64,000 bases of DNA from Meiothermus sp. Pnk-1 (lineage in GTDB: Bacteria > Deinococcota > Deinococci > Deinococcales > Thermaceae): the NCBI RefSeq assembly GCF_003226535.1, contig NZ_QKOB01000002.1, forward strand, positions 310,001-374,000. The letters are read 5' to 3'. Within the stretch, counting starts at the first letter, position 1. Each line of letters starts with the position of its first letter. The notes under the pieces were generated by a model. That model was not told where the DNA came from. It saw nothing but the letters and a program-made list of their open reading frames with translations, and did no database searches. The position numbers and the translations under genes are program-made. Positions 18,602 through 27,500 of this stretch are shown piece by piece.

Positions 18602-19912
18602 TCATTTTCCTACACAGAAGTTGCGAAACACCCGTGCGATCACCTCCTCGCTCACGTCCTTGCCCAGGATCTGGTTGAGCGCGTCCAAGGCCGCCTGCAC
18701 CGATAAGCCGGCCAGGTCTTGGGGGGCGCTGAGGGCTTCGAGCAGGTGTTGCCGGGCTTCGTAGAGCGCCTGGGTATGGCGTTCGTTGCTGATCCAGATC
18801 TCGCCCTCGGGGGCTTGCCCGATCAGCTTGTCGTGGATGGCTTTTCGCAGGGCCTCGAGGCCAAAGCCAGTTTGGCTCGAGACCCGGATGAACTCCGCGT
18901 CCTCCCACGCGGGTGGGAGGTCGGCCTTGGTCGCCACCTTGATGACCCGCTCCCAGGGCAGGTCGGGCGGGGTGGGTAGGGGCGCTGCGGCATCGACCAG
19001 GTAAAGCACCAGGTCGGCCTCCTGGGCGATCTTCAAAGCCCGCTCCACCCCGGAGCGCTCTACGGGGTCCTCGGTCTGGCGCACCCCGGCGGTATCCACG
19101 GCGGTGATGGGAACCCCGGCGATCTCGAGTGGGGCTTCCAGGTAATCCCGCGTGGTGCCGGGGATCGGCGTGACGATGGCCCGCTCGTAGCCCAGCAGGG
19201 CGTTCAGCAGGCTCGACTTTCCCGCGTTGGGAGCCCCGACCAGGGCCAGGCGCGCTCCCTTGTGTGCGATCCGTCCGGCGGGGGCGGTGGCCAGCAGGCG
19301 CTCGATCTCGGCCAACACCTCCGAGACGGCAGTTTGGATCTCCGCGGGCTCCACCCCTTCCTCGGGGTAGTCGAGCCAGGCCTGGATGTGAGCCAGCAGG
19401 TCGTACAGCCGCTCGGCCATAGCCTCGATCTGCCGGGAGAGGCTCCGCGCTAGCCCGCGCAGGGCCTGCCGCCGGGCGGCCTCCGACTCCGACTCGACCA
19501 AAGCCAGCACCGCCTCGGCCTGAGCCAGGTCCATCCGCCCGTTCAGGTACGCCCGTAGGGTGAACTCTCCCGGTTGGGCGAGGCGGGCCCCGGCCTCGAG
19601 CAGGGCCTGGAGCACCTGCCGCAGCACCGCGGGCGAGCCGTGGATTTGAAACTCCACCGCGTCTTGGCCGGTATAGGAGTGGGGGGCGCGGAAGACCAGC
19701 ATGAGCGCTTCGTCGAGCACCTCCCCACGGGCGTCGACGATTGTGCCATGGGTAAACCGCCCCCCCTCGAGCCTCCGGGGGTCTTTGCCGCGCCAGACCC
19801 TGGCGGCGACCTCGAGGGCGTTCAGACCGCTAAGGCGGATGATGCCCACCGCACCCTTACCGGGTGGGGTGGCGATGGCGGCGATGGGGTCGTGCAAAGA
19901 AGGTAGAGGCAT
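18602..19912 (-). CDS. mnmE: tRNA uridine-5-carboxymethylaminomethyl GTPase MnmE
   Basis: A 436-aa tRNA-modifying GTPase that acts with MnmG on wobble uridine 34. It has an N-terminal tetrahydrofolate-binding domain (starting DPIAAIATPPGKGAVGIIRL), a helical domain, the inserted G domain with Walker A GAPNAGKSSLLNALL, G2/G3 TTRDYLEAP and DTAG, G4 TKAD, and the invariant C-terminal C-x-GK signature (FCVGK), whose cysteine is essential in the family. A longer in-frame start exists, but the MPLPSLHDP start at 19912 aligns with the family start. It lies two bases after the helicase gene, suggesting co-transcription. Confidence 0.96.
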   Translation of the reverse strand: MPLPSLHDPIAAIATPPGKGAVGIIRLSGLNALEVAARVWRGKDPRRLEGGRFTHGTIVDARGEVLDEALMLVFRAPHSYTGQDAVEFQIHGSPAVLRQVLQALLEAGARLAQPGEFTLRAYLNGRMDLAQAEAVLALVESESEAARRQALRGLARSLSRQIEAMAERLYDLLAHIQAWLDYPEEGVEPAEIQTAVSEVLAEIERLLATAPAGRIAHKGARLALVGAPNAGKSSLLNALLGYERAIVTPIPGTTRDYLEAPLEIAGVPITAVDTAGVRQTEDPVERSGVERALKIAQEADLVLYLVDAAAPLPTPPDLPWERVIKVATKADLPPAWEDAEFIRVSSQTGFGLEALRKAIHDKLIGQAPEGEIWISNERHTQALYEARQHLLEALSAPQDLAGLSVQAALDALNQILGKDVSEEVIARVFRNFCVGK

Positions 19913-19914
19913 GG

Positions 19915-22140
19915 TCAATTTGGCTTCGCTGCCCGGGCATAGCGGTTGGTCAGGGCTTCGGCTAGGGCCAAAGCGGATTTCTTGTCGAGCGGTTGGTTGC
20001 CGTTGCCGCACTTGGGGCTCATGGTGCAGCGCGGGCAACCCCGCTCACCCTCGCAGGGGCAGCTACGGAGCAAATCCCGGGTGGCCTGAATCCAGCGGGG
20101 GAACTGCCGGGCCGCGGCCTTAGCGTAGCCTACTCCGCCTGGATAGCCGTCGTAGATGAAGATCGTCGCACCCCCCTCCGACGGCAGCGGCCTGGGGTAG
20201 AAGGGGTAGCTGACCCCGCCCACGTCGGCCCGCTCGGCCAGCACGAACAGCGGGAGCAGGCCGATCATGGCGTGCTCGAGCGCGTGGATTGCGCCAGGGA
20301 GCAGCACCTCCGCTAAACCTGGGGCCTCCCCGTTGGGGTGAAACCAGACGGCCTCCGTCTGAAAGCTCAGCTCGGGCATTACCAGCGCCACTTCCTCCAG
20401 CACGGTCTCGCTTACGAAGCGCTTTTTGACGTACCCCGTCACCCGCTCGCGCAGGTTCACCTTGCCCACCCAGACCCCGGGCAGCACCTCGTAGCCCTCC
20501 AGGGCATCCAAGTTGGTTTCGGCCCGGGGCTGGGTGTAGTACTCCTCCAGCCCCGGCAGCAGCACGATCTCGCGCCGCTCGAGGTCCAGGTTACGCACCA
20601 GGTAGCTCTCGCCGGCGTGCAGGTAAACTGCACCGGGATGGGCTTCCCAGTAGGCTTGGCGCTCGTCGAGGGTGCCCAGGACGCGGCCCTGGGCGTCTTT
20701 GAGGGTGAAGGTGTAGCCCATGCCGCGCAGGGTGAGTTCGCGGTGGGGGCTTCGCTTGGGGCTATAGAGCCGCTCGCCCTTTTGCACCAGCCCGGCGGAT
20801 AAGAGCGGGTGGTAGATGGCCTCGGTGGGGTGGATCGGGAGTTCCCTGGCTGCGCAGTGCAGGTGCAGCGGGTAGAGCACGGGGTTTTCCGGATCGGCCA
20901 CGGCGGACTCCGCTGAGCCGGCCAAGAGCAGTTCGGGACGCTCGAGGTAGTACTCGTCGAGGGGGTCTTCGCGGGGAATCCAGACCACCAAAGCCCGCCG
21001 GTTCCCCCGCCCGGCTCGCCCGGCGCGCTGCCAGAAGGCCGAGAGCGAGCCGGGATAGCCCAAGAGCACCACCATATCCAACTCCCCGATATCCACACCC
21101 AGCTCGAGGGCGCTGGTGCTCACCAACACCTTGGTCTCGCCCGCTCTGAGAGAGGCTTCAAGCCGCCTTCGCTCGGCGGCTGTATACCCGGCCCGGTAGG
21201 GGCGCACCTCGGGAACTCCCGCATAGCGGGCCACCAGTTCGGCGGTGCGGCGGGAGTTGGCGAAGACCAAGGCCCGTAGACCCGCTTCTGCCGCGTATCG
21301 GGCCAGCAAAGCCGCCTCCAGGTTCGCGCTTCGCCGCACCTGGCCCTTTTTGTCCAGGGCTTTGGGCACCCAAACCACAAACTCGCGTTCGGCCTTAGCC
21401 AGCGCCGCCGAGACCTGGGCAAAGCCTTCCCCGGTGAGATTTTCCCCGTGTTCGGCGGGGTTGGCGATGGTCGCGGAGGCCGCGATGATCTGGGGGCTCG
21501 CGCCATAGTGCCGCGCAAGGCGCAACAGCCGCCGCAGGATCAACGCCACGTGGGTGCCGAAGACGCCTCGGTAGGCGTGGAGCTCGTCGATGACCAAATA
21601 CCTGAGCTGCCCTAAAAACCCGGCCCACTCGGGGTGCAAGGGGAGTAACCCGAAGTGCAGCATGTCGGGGTTGGTGAGGATGACCCGGCCTTTTTCCCGG
21701 GCTAGCCGCCGTTGCTTGTCCGGCGTATCGCCATCGTAGGGGAAGATGGTACCCTCCAGCTCGAGCTTCGCCGCCATCTGCTGTAACCGCGCGAGCTGGT
21801 CGTGGGCCAGGGCCTTGGTGGGGTAGAGGAGGATCGCGCTTTTACCCTCGAGCGCAGCCTTGAGCACCGGTACCTGGAAGATCAGGCTCTTGCCCGAGGC
21901 GGTGGAGGTCGCCGCGACCAGGTTTCGGCCGGACTGGATATCCGCGAAGGCCTCGACCTGGTGTGCGTAGGGAGAAAAACCTAGCCTCTTCAGAACCTCC
22001 GCGAACTCTCCCCGGTAAGCGCTTTTTTGCGGGGGTTTGGCGGGCAAAGTTCGCGCGAAGCGGAGCTGGCCCGCGTAGCCCTCGAGGCTCCGGAGCCAGT
22101 CGGCATAGCTGGGGTGAGGCGAGATCTCCGGGGGCAGCAC
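19915..22140 (-). CDS. DEAD/DEAH-box helicase with DUF1998 zinc-binding C-terminus (MrfA/YprA-like)
   Basis: A superfamily 2 helicase of about 741 aa. Visible motifs are Walker A TSTASGKSLIFQVP, motif Ib TNPDML, motif II DELH (VIDELHAYRGVFG), motif III SATIAN, motif V STSALELGVDIGELD and motif VI QRAGRAGRG. The C-terminal 300 residues are the DUF1998 region, ending in a four-cysteine cluster CPC-x6-CPRC-x5-C near residue 715. Bacillus MrfA of this family takes part in DNA-damage repair; that role here is inference. The start is uncertain: the GTG at 22140 gives a family-like N-terminus, while upstream in-frame codons overlap the MFS gene. Confidence 0.87.
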   Translation of the reverse strand: MLPPEISPHPSYADWLRSLEGYAGQLRFARTLPAKPPQKSAYRGEFAEVLKRLGFSPYAHQVEAFADIQSGRNLVAATSTASGKSLIFQVPVLKAALEGKSAILLYPTKALAHDQLARLQQMAAKLELEGTIFPYDGDTPDKQRRLAREKGRVILTNPDMLHFGLLPLHPEWAGFLGQLRYLVIDELHAYRGVFGTHVALILRRLLRLARHYGASPQIIAASATIANPAEHGENLTGEGFAQVSAALAKAEREFVVWVPKALDKKGQVRRSANLEAALLARYAAEAGLRALVFANSRRTAELVARYAGVPEVRPYRAGYTAAERRRLEASLRAGETKVLVSTSALELGVDIGELDMVVLLGYPGSLSAFWQRAGRAGRGNRRALVVWIPREDPLDEYYLERPELLLAGSAESAVADPENPVLYPLHLHCAARELPIHPTEAIYHPLLSAGLVQKGERLYSPKRSPHRELTLRGMGYTFTLKDAQGRVLGTLDERQAYWEAHPGAVYLHAGESYLVRNLDLERREIVLLPGLEEYYTQPRAETNLDALEGYEVLPGVWVGKVNLRERVTGYVKKRFVSETVLEEVALVMPELSFQTEAVWFHPNGEAPGLAEVLLPGAIHALEHAMIGLLPLFVLAERADVGGVSYPFYPRPLPSEGGATIFIYDGYPGGVGYAKAAARQFPRWIQATRDLLRSCPCEGERGCPRCTMSPKCGNGNQPLDKKSALALAEALTNRYARAAKPN

Positions 22141-22202
22141 GGCCCCATCATAGAGGCTTGGAAAGGCCGAAGTGGAGACCAGCGAACTTTGCCCCCGCGC
22201 TC

Positions 22203-23465
22203 TCAGGATGAGTAGACGCCCGGTTGATCCTCGACCAGCCGAAGCGTCAGCCAAAGCGGGTAGAGCAGAATGGTCACGCCCGCCAGCCCGATGGCCCAGA
22301 TCCCTACGCCTTCCACCAAAAAACCGGCCAGGATGGGGAGGATGGCCCCGGCCCCATTCGACCACAGATCGAGCCTCCCCACCGCCTGGCCCCGTTCGTC
22401 CGGCGCGGTGACGTCGCTGACGACAGTGGTGGCCCCCACGTAAGCCCCCGACCAGCCCAGCCCGACGAGGAAGGTTCCCAGGGTGATGACCGCGTATTCG
22501 GCGCTCGTCGCCACCAGCACCGCGCCCAGCCCCGACAACACCAGGCCGCCGAGCATCACCGGTTTGCGCCCGTGGGTGTCGGCCAGCTTGCCCACGAACC
22601 AGGAGAGGCCGAACATCCCCATCACGTGGACCGCTACCGAGAGCGAGATCAACTCGAACGAACAGCCTTGGTGGCGCAAGGCCAGCGAGGTCATCGCCAT
22701 CAGCATCACCATCTGCCCTTGGGCGGCGACCCCGGTCCAGGTGGCGGCGTTGAGGGCGGGCCTCGAGCTCGCTTTACCCTTCCCAACGACCGAAGCCGCT
22801 GGGAGGGTGGGATAGTACAGATGCAGGTGTCGCGCGATCTGCTTGGGGTCGGGGCGCAGACGAGAGAGCAGCAGCAGCGCGGGCAGGATGAAGGGCGGAA
22901 CCAACAACCAAGCCAGGCTCAGCGGGCTTTGGCCGACCTCCGGCCCCAAGCGCTGGGCGAGCCAGACCAGGATGGGGGAGAGCCCCGCCCCCACTAGCGA
23001 GCCCATCAAGACCAGGCTGATCCCTTCGCTGCGCCGAGCTGGTGGGTACATGTCGGCGGCGGCCACCCGAAGCTGCTGGGTCGCGCCTACCCCGGCCCCG
23101 AACACCAGGATGCCCGCTACGAAAAGCCAGAAGCTCGAGGCCGCCACGGCCCACCCCGTGAGCCCTGCCCCTCCCATGGCGCCCACGAGCCCCAGGTAGA
23201 GCCCGGCCTTGCGCCCGCGGGCATCGCTCAGGCGGCCTACCGGATAGGCCGTGAGCATGCGGGCCAGCCCGGCCAAGGCGGTGGCGATTCCGGCCCAGGT
23301 GTTGTTGCCCAGAAGCTGCACTACGGTGATCGCCCCCAGCGCGGGGAGCAGCTGCATTCCCGCCCCCACCACGGCCTGGGTGAGCGCGAGCAGCCAGGTG
23401 TTGCGCCGGATCAAGGGGGGGATGAGGATGGCCTGGGGCGTGGAATCCGGGGTCTGAGTGGCCAT
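22203..23465 (-). CDS. MFS transporter
   Basis: A 420-aa major facilitator with about twelve transmembrane helices. The loop 2-3 signature appears as YPVGRLSDARGRKAGLYLG near residue 75 and again in the second half as WFVGKLADTHGRKPVMLGG near 290, showing the two-fold family repeat. It resembles drug/sugar efflux members, but the substrate is not evident. A TATACT box lies six bases before the ATG. The hydrolase gene runs in the same direction upstream. Confidence 0.88.
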   Translation of the reverse strand: MATQTPDSTPQAILIPPLIRRNTWLLALTQAVVGAGMQLLPALGAITVVQLLGNNTWAGIATALAGLARMLTAYPVGRLSDARGRKAGLYLGLVGAMGGAGLTGWAVAASSFWLFVAGILVFGAGVGATQQLRVAAADMYPPARRSEGISLVLMGSLVGAGLSPILVWLAQRLGPEVGQSPLSLAWLLVPPFILPALLLLSRLRPDPKQIARHLHLYYPTLPAASVVGKGKASSRPALNAATWTGVAAQGQMVMLMAMTSLALRHQGCSFELISLSVAVHVMGMFGLSWFVGKLADTHGRKPVMLGGLVLSGLGAVLVATSAEYAVITLGTFLVGLGWSGAYVGATTVVSDVTAPDERGQAVGRLDLWSNGAGAILPILAGFLVEGVGIWAIGLAGVTILLYPLWLTLRLVEDQPGVYSS

Positions 23466-23471
23466 GCCGAG

Positions 23472-23477
23472 AGTATA
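23472..23477 (-). promoter_or_regulatory. -10 box TATACT, probable leaderless promoter of the MFS gene
   Basis: A near-consensus TATACT on the minus strand is six bases from the MFS ATG and there is no ribosome-binding sequence between them. Confidence 0.5.
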
Positions 23478-23495
23478 TCCCTCGGTGGGGTGAGG

Positions 23496-24257
23496 TTAGG
23501 GCTTCAAGTGCTGATCGAGAAAAGCCACCACCGCTCTCGCGATGATCCGCCAGCCCTCGAGCTTCCCCACCGTCGCGGCTTGGTCGCCTGGCTGAGGGCC
23601 GTAGGCTCCATAGGAAGAGTGGTTGAAGCCCTCCAGAAAGCGCACTTCGGCTCCTTTGGGTAAGAGTCGAGCGCGCTGCCGAGCTTCTTCCGGCGGCAGC
23701 ACCCCGTCGTTTGAGCCGAAGAGGGCTAAGGTTGGGATAGTGCTGGCGCTTAGGTCCATCCGCGGGTATGCGGCGAACAGCACCAGCGCCCGGGCGCGGG
23801 AATCCTCCCCGGCAAAGGTGGAGGCGGCGACCCCGCCCACGCTGTGCCCACCCACCGCCCAGGCCAGCTCGGGGTGCGCGGCGATCGGCTCTTGGGCCTT
23901 GTTCTCGGCGGTGACGGCGAGGCCAAAGGGAACCCACATCAAAGCGACCCGGTAGCCGGACTCGGCGATCTGGCGCATCAAGGGGGCGTAAGCGGTGTAC
24001 TCGACCCGCCCGCCAGGATAAAAAGCCAAGCCCCCTTTGGGGGTGCCAGAGGGGATGAAGTCGTATCCGTAGCCGGTCTTCTGCACCCTCACCCGGGCGT
24101 CCGATTGCAGGGCCTGGGCCGCTTCGGGGGCAGCCGGGAGGGGGCGCAGGGCGAGCCATACGTATAGGGCCACCGCACCGGCCAGGAAGAACATCCCGCC
24201 AAAGAAGAACAGCCAGAAACGCTTGCCGACCACAGGAACGCGCTGAGGCTGGCTCAT
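23496..24257 (-). CDS. Membrane-anchored alpha/beta hydrolase
   Basis: A 253-aa protein with one N-terminal transmembrane segment (about residues 14-37, FWLFFFGGMFFLAGAVALYV) and an extracytoplasmic alpha/beta hydrolase domain. The nucleophile elbow is GGHSVGGVAA near residue 130, the acid is probably in ALFGSNDGVLPPEE near 182, and the histidine in EGFNHSSYGAYG near 213. The SSYGAYG ending resembles the dienelactone-hydrolase-like family of membrane-attached hydrolases. The ATG at 24257 gives a compact signal anchor; a frame 43 codons longer lacks protein-like character at its N-terminus. Substrate unknown. Confidence 0.8.
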   Translation of the reverse strand: MSQPQRVPVVGKRFWLFFFGGMFFLAGAVALYVWLALRPLPAAPEAAQALQSDARVRVQKTGYGYDFIPSGTPKGGLAFYPGGRVEYTAYAPLMRQIAESGYRVALMWVPFGLAVTAENKAQEPIAAHPELAWAVGGHSVGGVAASTFAGEDSRARALVLFAAYPRMDLSASTIPTLALFGSNDGVLPPEEARQRARLLPKGAEVRFLEGFNHSSYGAYGPQPGDQAATVGKLEGWRIIARAVVAFLDQHLKP

Positions 24258-24373
24258 CAAGCCCACCCCCGGAGACCCCCGCGCAAGCCACCCTCGAGTG
24301 TGTAACCTGTGGGTGCTCTGGGCCTGCGGACTGCTTCGCAATTGTAAACATCGCCGTTCGTGGCCGGGCCGCT

Positions 24374-24420
24374 GTAAACCGGCCATGCGCCGCGCCGTGG
24401 CGCGGGGTGGGGTGGTTTAC
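24374..24420. repeat. Composite inverted repeat between the hydrolase and RND genes
   Basis: Nested arms: GTAAACC at 24374-24380 pairs with GGTTTAC at 24414-24420; CCA at 24383-24385 pairs with TGG at 24408-24410; and CCGCGCC at 24390-24396 pairs with GGCGCGG at 24399-24405 across a two-base loop. No T run follows on either strand, so this is not a standard terminator. It may be a processing or regulatory hairpin at the end of the efflux operon, or a small element remnant. Confidence 0.55.
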
Positions 24421-24596
24421 AAAAGGGCACCCGCGTAGAAGACAAAGCCCCAGGTCTGTGGGAGCAGGTCCGAAAACTTACGAGCGCCGCGGGCAACGCG
24501 GGCTTGGATCTCGAGCTCGCCCGCCCGCAGCGCGCAGCGGAGGGTGAGGCGCAGCTTCCTCTGGTCGATGGGCTTGCAGGTGGCTGAGTCGCTTTC
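24417..24596 (-). pseudogene. Orphan coding frame after the RND gene, no visible start codon
   Basis: Directly after the RND stop, in another frame, 59 sense codons run to a TAA at 24417-24419. The reading has GC-rich third positions like its neighbours and includes RKLRLTLRCALRAGELEIQ and ends LPQTWGFVFYAGALL. No ATG, GTG or TTG opens this frame near the junction; the only ATG (24598) belongs to a different frame with poor protein character. It may be the surviving end of a frameshifted gene, or a small gene with an unusual start. Confidence 0.35.
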
Positions 24597-27500
24597 ATTC
24601 GCTTCCCATAGCGCCGGCCGGGGCCGGGGCGGGCCAGCGCTCCTGGCGCAGCTTCGCGTAGCGCCGCCGCTCGAATAGGTAAAATGCCGCCGGGACCACG
24701 AACAACGTCAGGAAAGTCGAGGTCGTCACCCCCCCCAGGATGATGATGCCCAAGGGCTTGCGGAACTCCGAGCCCTCCCCGCTGGACAGGATCAGTGGGA
24801 TGGAGATGATGAGCACGGTCAGGGTGGTCATCAGGATGGGGCGCAGCCGTAGCCGGGCGGCCTCCACCAGGGCGTCGAAGAGGGGCTTCTCCTGGGCTCG
24901 GCGCACCGCAAAGTCGAGCAGCAGGATGGCGTTTTTGGTGACCAGCCCGTTCAAGAGCACCAGCCCCAGCACGCTCACCACGTCCAGGCCGCTGCGAAAG
25001 ATGAATAGAGCCCAGAAAGCGCCCACCAAAGCCAGCGGGATCGGCACGAGCAGGTACAGCGGGTAGCGGAAGGTGTTGAACTGGCTAGCGATCACCAGGT
25101 AGTTGAGCAGCACCGAGAGCCCAAAAGCGATGGGCAAAGCCCCGAAGAGGTCCCCGGCGAAGGCGGTGCCACCGGTGCTCTCGAGCCGTACCCCGTCTTT
25201 GAGCACCCCTTGGCGCTCGAGCTCGCGCTGGATCTGCTGGCTGTACTGGAGCACCCCGCCGCTGGCCCCGGGGGCCAGGTTGGCGGTGATCCCGGCGGAG
25301 AAAGCTTGGTTGTTGCGGGCCAGGGTGGCGGGGCTCTGGCGGCTCTCGAAGCGGCTCAAGAGCGAAAGCGGGAGGGATTGTCGCAGGGCCTGAGAGAACA
25401 CCGGCAGCGATTGGAGCGCGCTTTGGTCAGGGATCAGGGCTGGGTCGGCCCTGACCACGATGGGAGTTTCCTCGCCCCCGGCGCGCAGCTTACCCGCCTC
25501 TACGCCGGCGTTGTAGATCCTCAGGGTCTGCGCCAGGTCGCTGGGGGTCAGGCCGGTGCCCACCAAGGCGGCTTGGTTGGGGACCAGCACCCGCTCGGCG
25601 GTCTTCTCGGACAGCGAGCTGCTGATGTTGGTGAGGGCGGGGATGCCCTTGAGGATCTCCAGCGCCCGGTCGTTGCGCTCCTCCAACAAGGCCTGGGTGG
25701 GAGCCGAGAGGGTAAACTGGAAGTCATCGCCGGCGGGCCCTCCCTCTAACGCTTTGACCTTGAGTTCGGCCTCGGGGTGCTTGGCCAGCAGGCCCTGCAA
25801 CGCGGCCTCGAGCTTGGGCACGATGGCGTAGATGTTCTCGCGCCGATGCCTCTCCACCAGGTTCACGGTCAGGTCGGAGCGCTCGGGGTTGCCGGTGCCG
25901 ATGCCGATGCTGGAGGCCCCCACCTCGGTCAGCACCTCCTTGACGTAAGGCTGGGCCAGCAAGTAATCCTCGAGGCGGCGGGTAAGCCGATCGGTCTCCG
26001 AGAGCGCGGTGCCTTTGGGCAGCTTGAGCTGGATGTTGATGATGCCGCCATCCGATTTGGGCGTAAAGTTGAAGGGAATCTGCGGGGCCACTACAGCTAT
26101 CGAAAGGAAGAAGAGGATCCCCGCCGCGAGCACCAGCGGGCTGCGCGGCAAAAGCCAGGCTAGACTCCGAGAGTAGCCGTTGCGTAGCCGGTCAAAGCCC
26201 CCCTCGGAGGCGCGGTGAAGGCTGAGGGCGATGGCCCCTAAGACGCTGCCCACCAAAGCCCCCAGCCAGCGCAAAGGGGCCAGCAGCAACCGCAGGGGGG
26301 TCAAGACGGCGTTGAGCAGCTTGGCCGAAGGCGGGTAGCGGGGGTCGCGGTAAACCTCCGCTCGGATCGCCCAGGCGAGGTCTTTCCCAAACTCCCGCGC
26401 CCGCTTTCCTACCTGTGACCACGAGGGCGGGATGGGGTCGGGCAGGTAAGCCAGGCGAACCGTGAGGAAGAAGAGGGCCTCGAGCCAGCTGAAGAAGATC
26501 GCCGCCGCCAGCACCAACCCGAACTCGCGGAAAAACTGCCCCACCACGCCCGGTAGGAAGCTGATGGGCAGGAAAACCGCCAACAGCGAGAGGGTGGCCG
26601 CCGATACCGCCGAGAGCACCTCGGTGCTGCCTTTGAGCACCGCGTCCTTGAGGCTATAGGGTTGGCTGAGGTAGGCCTCAATGCCTTCGGTAACGGTTCT
26701 TACGTCGTCAGCGGAGAGCAGATCGCCGCTCCCTTTGCTCACCGCCTCGTGCAGCGAATACCCCTGGCCCTGGTAGCGGGCGATGTGCTCGGTCAGGACG
26801 GCGGCGTCTTCGCGGGACAGGAATCCCTGGGTGGCCTTCATTACCGCATCGGGGAGGCTATAGTTCTGGTGGCGGTAGCGGTCGATGTTTTCCGCCACCA
26901 CAATGGAGTCGTCCACCACGATGCCCACCGCTACGATGATGGCGAGCAGGCTGATGATGTTGAAGGTGAAGCCCAACAGCCCAAAGATCAGCAAAGCCCC
27001 GGCCAGGGTAATGGGGATGGCCAGCACCACCGAGAACACCGAGTTGAGCTTGCCTAAAAAGATCAGCACGATGAACGAGACCACTGCGACCACCAAAAAA
27101 ACCTCTTTCCAGGTGTCGTTGACGGTGGCTTCGATGAAGGTGGTGGTGTCGTTGGTGACGCTTACCCGGTAGCCCGGAGGCAGGCTGGTATTGGCGAGGG
27201 TTTTCTTGATCCCTTGGGCCACCGCCACCGCGTTGGCGTCGGGGGTTTTGCGGACGTTCAGGAGTACGATGGGCTGCCCGGAGAGCCGGGTATAGCGAGT
27301 GGCTTCAGCCTGGCTATCGCGCACGCTGGCGACATCGGAGACTTTGAGCCCGCGCCCCGGATCCACCAGGATCTGGGCTACGTCCACGGCGCTCTGGGGC
27401 TGGTTGCGCAGGCTGTAGAGCAAGCGCTGCCCGCTTTGTTCTTGGCTTCCTGCTGGAACTGCTAGGGCCGAGGCCTGTAGCGCGGCCACCACCTGGTTAG

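Noticed and set aside
22774-24351. 525-codon frame on the minus strand overlapping the MFS and hydrolase genes
   Set aside because: It runs across two genes in another frame and its translation is arginine/alanine/proline-rich noise; the two recognised genes explain the region.
24257-24598. 113-aa frame starting ATGA-overlapped with the RND stop
   Set aside because: The start overlap looks attractive, but the translation lacks protein character; a different frame in the same DNA looks coding (see the orphan frame).
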